A stretch of DNA of 50,971 bases from the NCBI GenBank assembly GCA_022766945.1, contig JALEOU010000091.1, forward strand, positions 1 to 50,971, given 5' to 3'. The position numbers were made by a program, and so were the translations under genes. Positions within the stretch are counted from its first letter, which is position 1. Every line of letters starts with the position of its first letter. This DNA is from Fusicatenibacter sp. (GTDB lineage Bacteria; Bacillota; Clostridia; Lachnospirales; Lachnospiraceae). Below, one piece after another: positions 15,934 through 24,499 of the stretch. Under the pieces are notes generated by a model. The model saw nothing but the letters and a program-made list of their open reading frames with translations. It had not been told where the DNA came from and did no database searches.

Positions 15934-16587
15934 ATGGAAAGAAACAGAATCTCAAATTACGAAAAGCTCTGTCAGTTCTGGCAGGAGCGTTTCCTTTCTT
16001 TGGATCAGGAATTCCTTCTGAAAAAGCTTCCATGCATGGAAGATGAAGGGGAATATCTGGCTGTAACATACTATCAGAGACGGTATGGAATTCACCGAAA
16101 AACAGGACAGATTGTATGTCTGGATACACCGGAAAAACATCCCTGTTTATCAGAAGGAATTCGTATGAATCTCTATAATCTCTGCTGGTTTTCCATGGAA
16201 AATGCGAAACTTTTGAATCGGTGGGTACCGTTTCGGGATGTGAAAAATGCCAGTCCGTTTACCGCTGCATTTCAGAGAAATGTGCTGGATCCGTTTGCGG
16301 CAACGTTTGAACATCAGGTTGATCTGCTGAAAATGGCAGCAATCAAACTTGGAGGAAAACCGCTGCCTCAGGGAGACGCAGGCTACGAAATCCCTGCTTT
16401 TTCCTGTATTCCAGTGAGGTTTTTATTCTGGGATGGAGATGAGGAATTCCGGGCGCAGGCGAATATTCTGTTTGATTATAGCGTTACGGATTTTGTTCAT
16501 GTGGAAACAACCGTCACGATCGCATCCCATGGATTGGAAAGACTGTCACAGGAAGCAGGACTTCCGATTGCGGGCAGTATTTTTTAG
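15934..16587 (+). CDS. DUF3786 domain protein
   Basis: It has 217 residues, soluble. The C-terminal block LFWDGDEEFRAQANILFDYSVT and the ending VETTVTIASHGLERL resemble DUF3786 proteins of Clostridia, often near corrinoid or one-carbon proteins, but no function is established and no such genes are nearby. The ATG follows a weak A-rich GGAG-like site. It sits between the MBL hydrolase and two acetyltransferases in one direction. Confidence 0.78.
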   Translation: MERNRISNYEKLCQFWQERFLSLDQEFLLKKLPCMEDEGEYLAVTYYQRRYGIHRKTGQIVCLDTPEKHPCLSEGIRMNLYNLCWFSMENAKLLNRWVPFRDVKNASPFTAAFQRNVLDPFAATFEHQVDLLKMAAIKLGGKPLPQGDAGYEIPAFSCIPVRFLFWDGDEEFRAQANILFDYSVTDFVHVETTVTIASHGLERLSQEAGLPIAGSIF

Positions 16588-16629
16588 GACGTGCAAGGAC
16601 GTAAACAGGTTAGGAAAGCAAGAAATAAA

Positions 16630-17133
16630 ATGGAAATCAGAAATGCGGTTCCGGAAGATTTTGACCGGATCATGGAATTATACGCAAATGCGAGGCGTTT
16701 GATGAAAGAATCGGGAAATCCAAATCAGTGGGGAGATCATTATCCAACGAAGGAACTGGTGTGGGAGGATATTTGTCAGGGCAGAAGCTATTGTCTGACA
16801 GAGAATGGAAAAACGGAGGCAGTTTTTGTCTATTTCTTCGGAGAAGATCCTGCTTATCAGGTCATCGAGGATGGTGCCTGGCTAAATGACCGGCCTTACG
16901 GTGTGCTGCACCGCGTGGCATCTTCCGGAAACTGCAGGGGAGCAGGATCCATCTGCATTCAGTGGTGTCTGGAGCAGTGCGGTAACTTGAAAGGAGATAC
17001 TCACAGAGATAACAAGATTATGCAGCATGTGATGGAAAAGAACGGATTTGTCCGCTGCGGGCGGATTTTTCTGGAAGATGGATCAGAGCGAATTGCATAC
17101 CAAAGAGAAATCGGGGAGAAAGCAGATGACTAA
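16630..17133 (+). CDS. GNAT family N-acetyltransferase
   Basis: It has 167 residues, a single GNAT domain. The N-terminus EIRNAVPEDFDRIMELYANA is the usual first strand and helix. The acetyl-CoA P-loop is in HRVASSGNCRGAGSICIQW, and the C-terminal NKIMQHVMEKNGFVRCGRI is the typical last helix and strand. The substrate is unknown. ATG 16630 begins the conserved domain; an upstream frame to 16591 has no good ribosome binding site. The next GNAT gene starts inside its last codons, so translation is coupled. Confidence 0.85.
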   Translation: MEIRNAVPEDFDRIMELYANARRLMKESGNPNQWGDHYPTKELVWEDICQGRSYCLTENGKTEAVFVYFFGEDPAYQVIEDGAWLNDRPYGVLHRVASSGNCRGAGSICIQWCLEQCGNLKGDTHRDNKIMQHVMEKNGFVRCGRIFLEDGSERIAYQREIGEKADD

Positions 17134-17656
17134 CTTTGTGATCAGGCATGCAGAAGTCGAAGAGATCCCGTTGATTTCGGATCTCATTCATCAGGTATGG
17201 AGCAGCATGGAGAAAAAGGAATGGTTTTCTGTTGACTGTGATGAGTTTACCAGAGAACTGCTCCTGTCCGGTAGGGGAACGGGATATCTCGCGGAGGAGG
17301 AAGAGACCGGCCGCGTGGCAGGTGTTTTCACCACAGAGATACCAGGTAGAGCGGAGCATAATCTTGGGAGAGATATTCGTCTGAAAGAGGAAGAACTGCT
17401 GCTGGTGGCTCATATGGATTCGGTGGCAGTTTTGAGTGAATTCCGCGGACATCATCTTCAGTATCGCCTGATGCAGGCAGCGGAAGCGGATCTGAAAAAC
17501 CAGGGGATGCGGTATCTGATGTGTACCGTTCACCCTGAGAATCGCTATAGCCTGAAGAATGCACAGAGTCAGGGCTATCGCATTATGGCAACGAAGGAAA
17601 AATACGGGGGAAAACTCAGACATATTCTGCTGAAGGATCTTATGGAAAGTGAATGA
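17126..17656 (+). CDS. GNAT family N-acetyltransferase
   Basis: It has 176 residues, a second, different GNAT protein. FVIRHAEVEEIPLISDLIHQ is the opening strand and helix; the CoA-binding segment is VAVLSEFRGHHLQYRLMQ, where HHLQYR replaces the more usual GxGxR spacing, a pattern common in this subfamily. PENRYSLKNAQSQGYRIM is the C-terminal element. ATG 17126 overlaps the previous stop by 8 bases with GGAG 8 bases upstream, so it is coupled to the first GNAT gene. The longer frame from 17048 would lie wholly inside that gene. Confidence 0.86.
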   Translation: MTNFVIRHAEVEEIPLISDLIHQVWSSMEKKEWFSVDCDEFTRELLLSGRGTGYLAEEEETGRVAGVFTTEIPGRAEHNLGRDIRLKEEELLLVAHMDSVAVLSEFRGHHLQYRLMQAAEADLKNQGMRYLMCTVHPENRYSLKNAQSQGYRIMATKEKYGGKLRHILLKDLMESE

Positions 17657-17692
17657 ACGGGGAATCCGTGGGGGAGAAAGGACATAAGAAAA

Positions 17693-18067
17693 GTGAAATT
17701 ATTGAGACAGTTTTTAGTGATTATTGCGATCTCATTTCTGGGAGAGGTTCTGCATGAATTTCTGCCGCTTCCTGTTCCGGCGAGCATCTACGGCCTGGTT
17801 TTGATGCTTGTGTTTTTGATGACGGGAACTCTGAGGCTGGAGTCTGTAAGGGATGCGGGAAAGTTTCTGATTGAGATCATGCCTGTGATGTTTATTCCGG
17901 CTGGTGTAGGACTTGTAACTGCGTGGGGAGAATTACAAAGTGTGCTTGTGCCGGTACTTGTCATAACGGTGGTTTCCACTGTGGCCGTCATGGCAGTGTC
18001 CGGACGTGTGACACAGTCAGTGATTCGTCATGACAAAAAAAGAAGGAATGAGGTGACGAAACAATGA
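17693..18067 (+). CDS. lrgA: CidA/LrgA family membrane protein
   Basis: It has 124 residues with about four hydrophobic helices. The LPLPVPASIYGLVLMLVFL motif is the hallmark of holin-like CidA/LrgA proteins, which act with LrgB in control of murein hydrolase activity or in pyruvate/small-metabolite transport. The start is GTG at 17693 with AAGGA about 9 bases upstream. Its TGA overlaps the LrgB ATG in ATGA at 18064-18067, so the two are translated together, as in other lrgAB pairs. No LytSR two-component genes are adjacent. Confidence 0.87.
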   Translation: MKLLRQFLVIIAISFLGEVLHEFLPLPVPASIYGLVLMLVFLMTGTLRLESVRDAGKFLIEIMPVMFIPAGVGLVTAWGELQSVLVPVLVITVVSTVAVMAVSGRVTQSVIRHDKKRRNEVTKQ

Positions 18068-18756
18068 AAGAGCTGTTTTGCAATTCTGTATTTTTTGGAG
18101 TGATGGTGAGTCTTCTGGCTTATGAGGCAGGATTGTTCCTGAAGAAAAAATTCCATCTTCCGATATTCAATCCGCTGATGATCGCGATTGCTGTGATCAT
18201 AGTGCTTCTTGCGGTACTTGGAATTGATTATGAGAGCTACAATGACGGCGCAAAATATTTAAGTTATCTGCTGACACCAGCCACGGTATGTCTGGCGATT
18301 CCCCTGTATGAGCAGATAGAACTGCTGAAAACAAATCTGAAGGCAATTCTGGCGGGTATCTTTTCGGGAGTCATCACAAGTCTGACCGTGGTGTTGGTGA
18401 TGAGTGTCCTGTTTCATCTGGAACACAAAATCTATGTAACACTGCTCCCAAAATCCATCACAACAGCCATCGGAATGGGAGTTTCCGAAGAGCTGGGCGG
18501 AGCTGTTACCATCACGGTTGCGGTCATTATTATTACCGGTGTGATTGGAAATATGATTGCGGAAACAGTGTGCAGGTTCTTCAAAATCGAGGAACCGATT
18601 GCGAAGGGAATCGGTATCGGATCCGCCTCTCACGCGATCGGAACAGCCAAGGCATTGGAGATGGGAGAAATTGAAGGTGCCATGAGCAGTTTGTCTATCG
18701 CAGTGGCGGGTTTGCTGACTGTAGTCGGTGCTTCCATCTATGCGATGTTTTTGTAA
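18064..18756 (+). CDS. lrgB: LrgB/CidB family membrane protein
   Basis: It has 230 residues, the standard LrgB length, with several hydrophobic helices. Diagnostic stretches are [53 protein letters not shown] and the C-terminal [19 protein letters not shown]. LrgB partners LrgA in the cytoplasmic membrane. Start ATG 18064 is coupled to lrgA. The small 18849 gene follows 92 bases later. Confidence 0.92.
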   Translation: MKELFCNSVFFGVMVSLLAYEAGLFLKKKFHLPIFNPLMIAIAVIIVLLAVLGIDYESYNDGAKYLSYLLTPATVCLAIPLYEQIELLKTNLKAILAGIFSGVITSLTVVLVMSVLFHLEHKIYVTLLPKSITTAIGMGVSEELGGAVTITVAVIIITGVIGNMIAETVCRFFKIEEPIAKGIGIGSASHAIGTAKALEMGEIEGAMSSLSIAVAGLLTVVGASIYAMFL

Positions 18757-18848
18757 GAAGGATCAAAGAATCAGGAAAAAAGATATATTTTACAGGGTAT
18801 AGAACTTTCTTTTTTGTGACAAACTAGAGAAAAAGGAGGTTGCAGAAC

Positions 18849-19016
18849 ATGGAAACATCCGTTGAGAACAGGAGCCAATTCAAGGTGGCAGATCTTCCCG
18901 ATGCGTGTCAGGCGAAAATCCGGGAATTTGAGCGGGAACTGAATAAGCAGGGATACTGGAATATTGCTCTGGTGGCATACCAGAAAGAGGGCACCTGTGA
19001 TACCGAAAAGAGCTGA
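18849..19016 (+). CDS. Small protein of 55 residues, unknown function
   Basis: A short frame with a strong AAAGGAGG site (18832-18839) 9 bases before ATG 18849. The product is soluble, with an amphipathic helix (AKIREFERELNKQGYWNIAL) followed by VAYQKEG. The good ribosome binding site, coding-like composition and a terminator about 50 bases after the stop support a real gene. I recall similar short proteins with a NIALVAY motif in related bacteria but know no function. Confidence 0.7.
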   Translation: METSVENRSQFKVADLPDACQAKIREFERELNKQGYWNIALVAYQKEGTCDTEKS

Positions 19017-19069
19017 GCAGAGTGGACAAGAGTTCAACCTGCTTTATGCTGAGAAGAAAAAAATCGAAA

Positions 19070-19127
19070 AACAGAGGAGCTTGATCGGGTACATTGCTGC
19101 AGCGCCCGATCAAGTTTCTCTGTTTTT
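19070..19127. terminator. Bidirectional terminator between the 55-residue gene and ilvN
   Basis: CTTGATCGGG (19080-19089) and CCCGATCAAG (19105-19114) extended by outer AACAGAG / CTCTGTT pairing, with A and T runs outside. It serves both convergent units. Confidence 0.85.
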
Positions 19128-19151
19128 CATGATATACCAAAAAGCTGGGAA

Positions 19152-19661
19152 TCAGCGTTCCATCATGCTGATGGATTCGATGCCCACACTTCCGCCACGA
19201 ACGACTTCGATGCTGCCGAATTCTTCCTTGATCAGCTTGACTACAGCATCATTTTTCGTTGCTGTCTGTACAAACTCCAGAAGCAGGCTGTCTTTTCCGT
19301 AATCGATGACTTTGGCCTTGAAAGTCTCGGCAATCTGGAAAAGCTCTACCTTATCCTCCGGGGTACAGTTGCGGACTTTCACATAAAGTATTTCTTTCAT
19401 TCGCACAAAGACATCCGTAAAGTCGATGACTTTGATGACTTCAATCATCCGGTTAAGCTGTTTCTTGATCTGTTCAAATGTCTCGTCATCGCTGACAGTT
19501 GCGATTGTCATGCGGGAGACTGTGGGATCTTCGGTAGTTCCCACGGTCAGACTGTCCAGGTTATAGCTCTTTCCGGAAAACAGGCCGGAGATTTTGGAGA
19601 GTACACCTACCTGATTCTCCACATACAGTGAAATCCATCTTTTTTTCATTCCTTTTTCCAT
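19152..19661 (-). CDS. ilvN: Acetolactate synthase small (regulatory) subunit
   Basis: It has 169 residues. The N-terminal ACT domain (SLYVENQVGVLSKISGLFSGK then YNLDSLTVG) binds valine and gives feedback inhibition of the large subunit; a second ACT-like region follows (EILYVKVRN onward). It works with IlvB in isoleucine, valine and leucine synthesis. ATG 19661 is used: AGGAGGG 9 bases upstream overlaps the ilvB stop codon, so the genes are tightly coupled. The longer frame to 19682 begins inside that site. Confidence 0.94.
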   Translation of the reverse strand: MEKGMKKRWISLYVENQVGVLSKISGLFSGKSYNLDSLTVGTTEDPTVSRMTIATVSDDETFEQIKKQLNRMIEVIKVIDFTDVFVRMKEILYVKVRNCTPEDKVELFQIAETFKAKVIDYGKDSLLLEFVQTATKNDAVVKLIKEEFGSIEVVRGGSVGIESISMMER

Positions 19662-19675
19662 AGCTAGTATCCCTC

Positions 19676-21394
19676 CTAACAATCCATAATCATATCTTCG
19701 AGTGTTCCGCCCGGTTTGATCATCGGATAGACCATTTCTTCCGGATCAATGATAAATTCAATGATGGTTGGTGTCTTTGTATTCTTTTTTGCTTCTTCGA
19801 AGGCAGCAGCAACCTCTTCTTTTTTCATAACGCGGATTCCTTTGGCACCATAACTTTCGGCAAGCTTTACGAAGTCCGGAGTATATTCCGGGTATTCTTC
19901 CCCGTTGGTACGGCGGGAGAGGGCTCCGGAGCGAAGGTTGGTCATACTGTAACGTTTCCCGTAGAAAAGCTTCTGCCACTGACGTACCATGCCAAGGTAT
20001 TCATTATTGAAAATACATGCGATGATCGGAAGCTCTTCCAGCACCGCAGTAGCCATTTCCTGAATGTTCATCTGCATGCCGCCGTCGCCGGAGATCGCAA
20101 TGACCGGTTTGTCAGGATTTCCGATTTTGGCGCCGATGGCGCCGGGAAGTCCATACCCCATTGTACCAAGGCCGCCGGACATGACAAGCTGTTTCTTTTC
20201 TGTGATTTCCGCATACTGGCTTACCAGCATCTGGTGCTGTCCCACATCTGTAACAATAATTGCCTCATCAAACTGTCGGTTGATTTCATCCAGAATATCC
20301 AGAGGTCCAAGAGCTGCATTGGGGCGCATGGTCAGCGGATGCTCTGTTTTCCAGGTATCAATCTCGTGGAGCCATTTCTGCGTAGAGCAGGGCTCAACGT
20401 ATTCGGACATTTTGGTAATCGCATCTTTTGCATCGGCTACGATTGGGATATCAACATGGATGTTTCTGGAAATGGATGCAGTATCGATATCGATATGTAC
20501 GATCTGCGCGTTTGGTGCAAAAGCGTGGAGTTTTCCGGTAATACGGTCATTAAAGCGGGTTCCGATGGAAAAAAGCAGGTCACAATTGCTTACCGCCATA
20601 TTGGCAGCATAGGAACCGTGCATGCCCAGATTTCCGATAAAGAGCGGATGCGTGGTTGGAATAGCACCGCGTCCCATTACGGTGGTGACTACAGGAACGT
20701 TTGTTTTCTCCACAACCTGCTGGAAAATTTCGTTTGCACGGGCGATATTCACACCGCCGCCGGCAAGGAACAGAGGCTTTTTTGCTTTGTGAAGCATCTT
20801 GATCGCACGTTTTAACTGCCCGATATGAACGCTGGTATTGGGCTTGTAGCCGCGGATGTTGACGGATTTGGGATATTCGGCGTTGCCAAGCTCTGCCATC
20901 ACGTCCTTCGGAAGATCAATCAGAACCGGTCCTGGTCTGCCGGTTCTTGCAATGTAGAAAGCTTCCTTGATAATACGTCCCAGATCCTCCCGGTTGCGGA
21001 CCGTCACACCATATTTTGTTATGCTGCGTGTGATTCCGACAATATCTACTTCCTGGAAAGCATCGTTTCCGATCAGGTGGCGCGCTACCTGGCCGGTAAA
21101 ACAAACGAGGGGTACACTGTCATAATTTGCTGTAGCGAGTCCGGTGACCAGGTTGGTGGCTCCGGGACCGCTGGTTACCAGACAGACACCGACTTTGCCG
21201 GTCGTTCTTGCGTAGGCATCTGCTTCATGTACCAAGGCCTGTTCATGGCGCGGGAGAACGATTTCAATTTCATCCTGTTTGTAAAGTTCATCACTGATAT
21301 CGATGGTGCAGGCTCCCGGGTAGCCAAAAAGAACCTCTACCCCTTCCTCTTTCAAAGCCTTTACCAGAAGTTTGTTACCGGAAATCTGTTTCAT
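19676..21394 (-). CDS. ilvB: Acetolactate synthase large (catalytic) subunit
   Basis: Thiamine diphosphate enzyme of 572 residues that condenses two pyruvates, or pyruvate and 2-ketobutyrate, at the start of branched-chain amino acid synthesis. The cofactor-activating glutamate is in LPRHEQALVHEADAYAR, the ThDP-Mg motif runs from GDGGMQMN to FNNEYLGMV, and a FAD-domain stretch FSIGTRFNDRITGK is present. ATG 21394 follows AAGGAGG at 8 bases; an upstream in-frame ATG at 21433 lies at the base of the T-box terminator and would have no site. Expression is controlled by the T-box leader directly upstream. Confidence 0.96.
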   Translation of the reverse strand: MKQISGNKLLVKALKEEGVEVLFGYPGACTIDISDELYKQDEIEIVLPRHEQALVHEADAYARTTGKVGVCLVTSGPGATNLVTGLATANYDSVPLVCFTGQVARHLIGNDAFQEVDIVGITRSITKYGVTVRNREDLGRIIKEAFYIARTGRPGPVLIDLPKDVMAELGNAEYPKSVNIRGYKPNTSVHIGQLKRAIKMLHKAKKPLFLAGGGVNIARANEIFQQVVEKTNVPVVTTVMGRGAIPTTHPLFIGNLGMHGSYAANMAVSNCDLLFSIGTRFNDRITGKLHAFAPNAQIVHIDIDTASISRNIHVDIPIVADAKDAITKMSEYVEPCSTQKWLHEIDTWKTEHPLTMRPNAALGPLDILDEINRQFDEAIIVTDVGQHQMLVSQYAEITEKKQLVMSGGLGTMGYGLPGAIGAKIGNPDKPVIAISGDGGMQMNIQEMATAVLEELPIIACIFNNEYLGMVRQWQKLFYGKRYSMTNLRSGALSRRTNGEEYPEYTPDFVKLAESYGAKGIRVMKKEEVAAAFEEAKKNTKTPTIIEFIIDPEEMVYPMIKPGGTLEDMIMDC

Positions 21395-21433
21395 ATGCAA
21401 ATCCTCCTTCTCATGCAATTCTTCGCTGTGCAT

Positions 21434-21773
21434 AAAAAAGCCCTAAGCTTTCTGTCAAGGAAAGCTTAGGGCGAATCTAAATCCGCGGTACCACCTAAAT
21501 TCCCCAAAAGAGAATATCTCTTATGGGCTCTGCCGGTACAAGAGCATCTGCTCTATACCGTATCCCTGTAACGTGGGAAAAACGTTGAAGTCTACTAATC
21601 CGAAATTCCGGATGTTCAGTCCACTGCTCGAGGGCTACTTCCACAGTACGCTCACGGAGATTTTCACCTGCCATCTCCTCTCTGTGCTTTGCGAAACTCT
21701 GTACTACTCCCTGTCACTGCATTTCTCTGGGAAAAATACCAAATATTGTTAACAATCGCTGTTCTGGATAATT
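21434..21773 (-). promoter_or_regulatory. T-box leader (tRNA-sensing riboswitch), apparent valine specifier
   Basis: On the minus strand, the T-box sequence AGGTGGTACCGCGG (21483-21496) is followed by a perfect 13-base terminator stem GCCCTAAGCTTTC / GAAAGCTTAGGGC (21440-21472) and a T run. Upstream lies a Stem I-like region. By alignment with other T-boxes (GTGAA-specifier-ACCC pattern), GTGGAA-GTA-GCCC places codon GUA (Val) at 21636-21638. The UGGU bulge fits tRNAs with discriminator A. Uncharged tRNA would stabilise the antiterminator and raise ilvBN expression. Confidence 0.93.
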
Positions 21774-21779
21774 AAAAAC

Positions 21780-21809
21780 ATTATAGCGGTATTGAGGCAG
21801 ACTTGTCAA
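21780..21809 (-). promoter_or_regulatory. Promoter of the ilvBN T-box transcript
   Basis: On the minus strand, TTGACA (21804-21809) and TATAAT (21780-21785), both consensus, with an 18-base spacer. Confidence 0.85.
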
Positions 21810-21849
21810 TCAGTATTTTTAATTTAGCAGGGTAGTAACGTATTGAGGC

Positions 21850-22043
21850 TACTGTTCAGACAGCAACGGACGCCGTGCAGAAAATAGATCTCGACGCAGA
21901 CTCGCTTGCGCTCCTTCAAAACGCAGCGGTACTAAATTCGCAGGATAGAAAACAATCCTGCTCATTAAGTGCCGGCGTTTTTCAAGGGTCTGCTTACGAG
22001 ATACTATTTTTGCACAGCTGTTTCGTGTGACATCTGAACAGTA
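21850..22043. mobile_element. Fold-back (MITE-like) element, 194 bases
   Basis: The ends are perfect inverted repeats TACTGTTCAGA (21850-21860) and TCTGAACAGTA (22033-22043). Pairing continues imperfectly along both arms (GTGCAGAAAATAG with CTATTTTTGCAC, CAAAACGC with GCGTTTTT) to an inner stem GCAGGAT / ATCCTGC around 21940-21953, so the whole element can form one long hairpin. Terminal TA dinucleotides would suit an IS630/mariner-type TA target. There is no coding frame. The right arm (21972-22043) recurs at 47413-47484. It begins 22 bases after the htpG stop. Confidence 0.75.
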
Positions 22044-22065
22044 ATTATATGGTATTTCATGGTAT

Positions 22066-24171
22066 TTATTTTGCCAGCAGCATCATGATTTTGTTGCTGC
22101 GGTTTACAAAATCTGTCATTGCCTGCGGAGCGAGCGGTTTGTGGCTGATCATAGCCAGGTCATACAGCTGTTCGCAGAAGAGCGATGTGTTTTCGTTTTC
22201 ACCATTTTCCAGAATGTATTTCACAAGAGGATGTTTTGCATTCAGTACCAGTGTCTCCTGACCGCCGAACATATCCGGATCCATACTGCTCATACCGTAC
22301 ATGCGCATCATTTCCTGCATACGACGGTTTTCCTCGGAAAGCGTTACCATGGCGGAAACATTCTCATCTTTCAGATTCTCTACTTTGACATTCAGCTCTT
22401 TCTTGTCCAGCACTTTGCGGAACAGGTCGGTGAGAGTTGTCGTTGCATCTGTCAGATCCTCTGAAGATTCCTCTTTCATATCATCCGTCAGATCGGCGTC
22501 AATTCTCTGGAATTTCACCTTGTCATTGGTGCGCTCCACGTGGGAGATAAATGCAGAATCGATGTTGTGTTTAAGAATGACAGCATCCATACCCTGGCTG
22601 CGGAACATATTGATGTACTGACTCTGCTGGGTCTCATCAGTGACATAATATATAGTGGTTTTCTCGGGCTCCTTGCTGTCTTCTTCCTCGGTTTCTTTGG
22701 CGGAAGAATCGGTAGTATCTGTATCGGTTACTTCTGAAGAAGTCTGTGCGGAATCTGTGTTTTCTGCATCACTGGCGGCTTCCTCCGGTGTGTTTTCCTT
22801 GATGCAGTCTTCCAGTGTCAGGTATTTTCCATCGATGTTTTTATAAAGGATGTAATCCATCATTTTCTTGGAGAATTTCTCATCCTTGATACAGCCATAT
22901 TTCAGGAAGGGATTGATATCGTCCCAGTATTTTTCATAGGTTTCGCGGTCGGTTTTACACATGCCGGACAGTTTGTCAGCAAATTTCTTGGAAATGTAGT
23001 CAGAGATTTTCTTTACAAAACCATCGTTCTGCAGTGCGCTTCTGGATACGTTCAGCGGCAGATCCGGGCAGTCAATGACACCTTTTAAGAGCATCAGATA
23101 TTCCGGAATGACTTCCTTGATATTGTCTGCGATAAAGACCTGATTGTTGTACAGCTTGATGGTTCCTTCGATGGAATCATACTCTGTATTAATCCGCGGG
23201 AAATACAGAATACCTTTCAGATTGAAAGGATAATCCATATTCAGATGGATCCAGAACAGGGGCTCACGGTAATCATTGAAGACTTTGCGGTAAAATTCTT
23301 TGTAATCCTCATCGGAGCATTCATTCGGATGTTTGGTCCACAACGGATGAATGTCACTTAAGGAAACCGGACGCTTGTTGATCTTAACTTTATCTTTTGC
23401 AGGGGATACTTCTACCTGCTCTTTGGTTCCGTCTTCGTTCTCTTTTTCTTCGTATTTGGCATCCTCATGAATGTGTTCTGCGATTACATCGTCGTCTTTT
23501 AGTTCACTCTCATCGATCGTTTCATATTCCTGCGGAGCATTTGCCTTGGACAGGAAAATTTCAACCGGCATGAAAGAACAGTATTTCTCGATAACTTCAC
23601 GGACACGGTACTCATTGGCAAATTCCAGGCAGTCCTCGTTCAGAAACAGGGTGATTTCCGTTCCGATAGTGTTTTTGTTTCCTTCGGTCATCTCATATTC
23701 GGTACTGCCGTCACATTCCCAGTGTACCGGAGCTGCCTCTTCCTTGTAGGAAAGTGTATCGATGTGTACGTTGTCAGCTACCATAAATGCGGAATAAAAA
23801 CCCAGTCCGAAATGGCCGATCATCTGATCTGCGTTTGTTTTATCTTTGTATTTCTCAAGAAATTCGGTAGCGCCGGAAAAAGCGATCTGAGTAATATATT
23901 CTTCTACCTCATCCGCGGTCATTCCGATACCGTTATCGATGAACTTCAGGGTCTTTGCCTCCGGATTTACGATAACCTGGATGGATGGTTTGTAGTCATC
24001 CGGAAGTGTATATTCTCCCATGCCATCCAGTTTTTTCAGCTTTGTGATGGCATCACAGCCGTTGGAAACAAGCTCACGGACGAAAATGTCGTGATCGGAA
24101 TACATCCATTTCTTAATAATTGGAAAAATGTTGTCACTGTTGATAGAAAGATTACCATGTTTTGCTGCCAT
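22066..24171 (-). CDS. htpG: Chaperone HtpG (bacterial Hsp90)
   Basis: It has 701 residues versus about 625 in E. coli. The GHKL ATPase domain is clear at the N-terminus: RELVSNGCDAITK, DNGIGM, GHFGLGFYSAFMVAD and NTIGTEITLFL. The middle domain has NVSRSALQ with the conserved catalytic arginine. The extra length includes a Ser/Thr/Glu-rich low-complexity insert (about residues 457-503: EEAASDAENTDSAQTSSEV and following) and an acidic charged stretch near 240. ATG 24171 begins the conserved MAAKHGN start; the upstream extension to 24330 passes through the promoter. Transcription is from the 24284-24312 promoter, next to a CIRCE operator. Confidence 0.95.
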   Translation of the reverse strand: MAAKHGNLSINSDNIFPIIKKWMYSDHDIFVRELVSNGCDAITKLKKLDGMGEYTLPDDYKPSIQVIVNPEAKTLKFIDNGIGMTADEVEEYITQIAFSGATEFLEKYKDKTNADQMIGHFGLGFYSAFMVADNVHIDTLSYKEEAAPVHWECDGSTEYEMTEGNKNTIGTEITLFLNEDCLEFANEYRVREVIEKYCSFMPVEIFLSKANAPQEYETIDESELKDDDVIAEHIHEDAKYEEKENEDGTKEQVEVSPAKDKVKINKRPVSLSDIHPLWTKHPNECSDEDYKEFYRKVFNDYREPLFWIHLNMDYPFNLKGILYFPRINTEYDSIEGTIKLYNNQVFIADNIKEVIPEYLMLLKGVIDCPDLPLNVSRSALQNDGFVKKISDYISKKFADKLSGMCKTDRETYEKYWDDINPFLKYGCIKDEKFSKKMMDYILYKNIDGKYLTLEDCIKENTPEEAASDAENTDSAQTSSEVTDTDTTDSSAKETEEEDSKEPEKTTIYYVTDETQQSQYINMFRSQGMDAVILKHNIDSAFISHVERTNDKVKFQRIDADLTDDMKEESSEDLTDATTTLTDLFRKVLDKKELNVKVENLKDENVSAMVTLSEENRRMQEMMRMYGMSSMDPDMFGGQETLVLNAKHPLVKYILENGENENTSLFCEQLYDLAMISHKPLAPQAMTDFVNRSNKIMMLLAK

Positions 24172-24283
24172 GATAAATGCACACTCCTTTTCTTTGATTT
24201 TTCTATAAAATGTTGTTGGTATTCTGGGGTCAAAACCTCTACGGGAAAAGCGCTGATAAAGGCGGCTTTTCGATCTAACAGTT

Positions 24284-24312
24284 ATAGTAATACTGGCACA
24301 GAGAAAAGTCAA
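24284..24312 (-). promoter_or_regulatory. htpG promoter
   Basis: On the minus strand, TTGACT (24307-24312) and TACTAT (24284-24289) with a 17-base spacer. Confidence 0.78.
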
Positions 24313-24319
24313 GAAAAAA

Positions 24320-24346
24320 TTAGCACTCATTTTTAATGAGTGCTAA
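24320..24346. promoter_or_regulatory. CIRCE operator (HrcA binding site)
   Basis: TTAGCACTC (24320-24328), a 9-base spacer, and GAGTGCTAA (24338-24346): a perfect match to the CIRCE consensus bound by the heat-shock repressor HrcA. It lies 7 bases upstream of the htpG -35 box, which is farther upstream than at typical groESL or hrcA promoters. Confidence 0.95.
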
Positions 24347-24423
24347 CAAAATATGCGGAAAGCCTGTATTTATGGGGATTTTTGCCATTTCTAAACTTTT
24401 TGTAAAGTGGGTGTGTTTTGTGC

Positions 24424-24453
24424 TTTACAGGAGAAGCACCGGGGAAGTATAAT
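24424..24453 (+). promoter_or_regulatory. Promoter of the 24500 MBL hydrolase gene
   Basis: TTTACA (24424-24429) and TATAAT (24448-24453) with an 18-base spacer. AAGGACAG and GGAAAGGA follow before the ATG. Confidence 0.7.
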
Positions 24454-24499
24454 TGATCATACATAAGAAAGGACAGCGCTGTTACTGGGAAAGGAAGCT

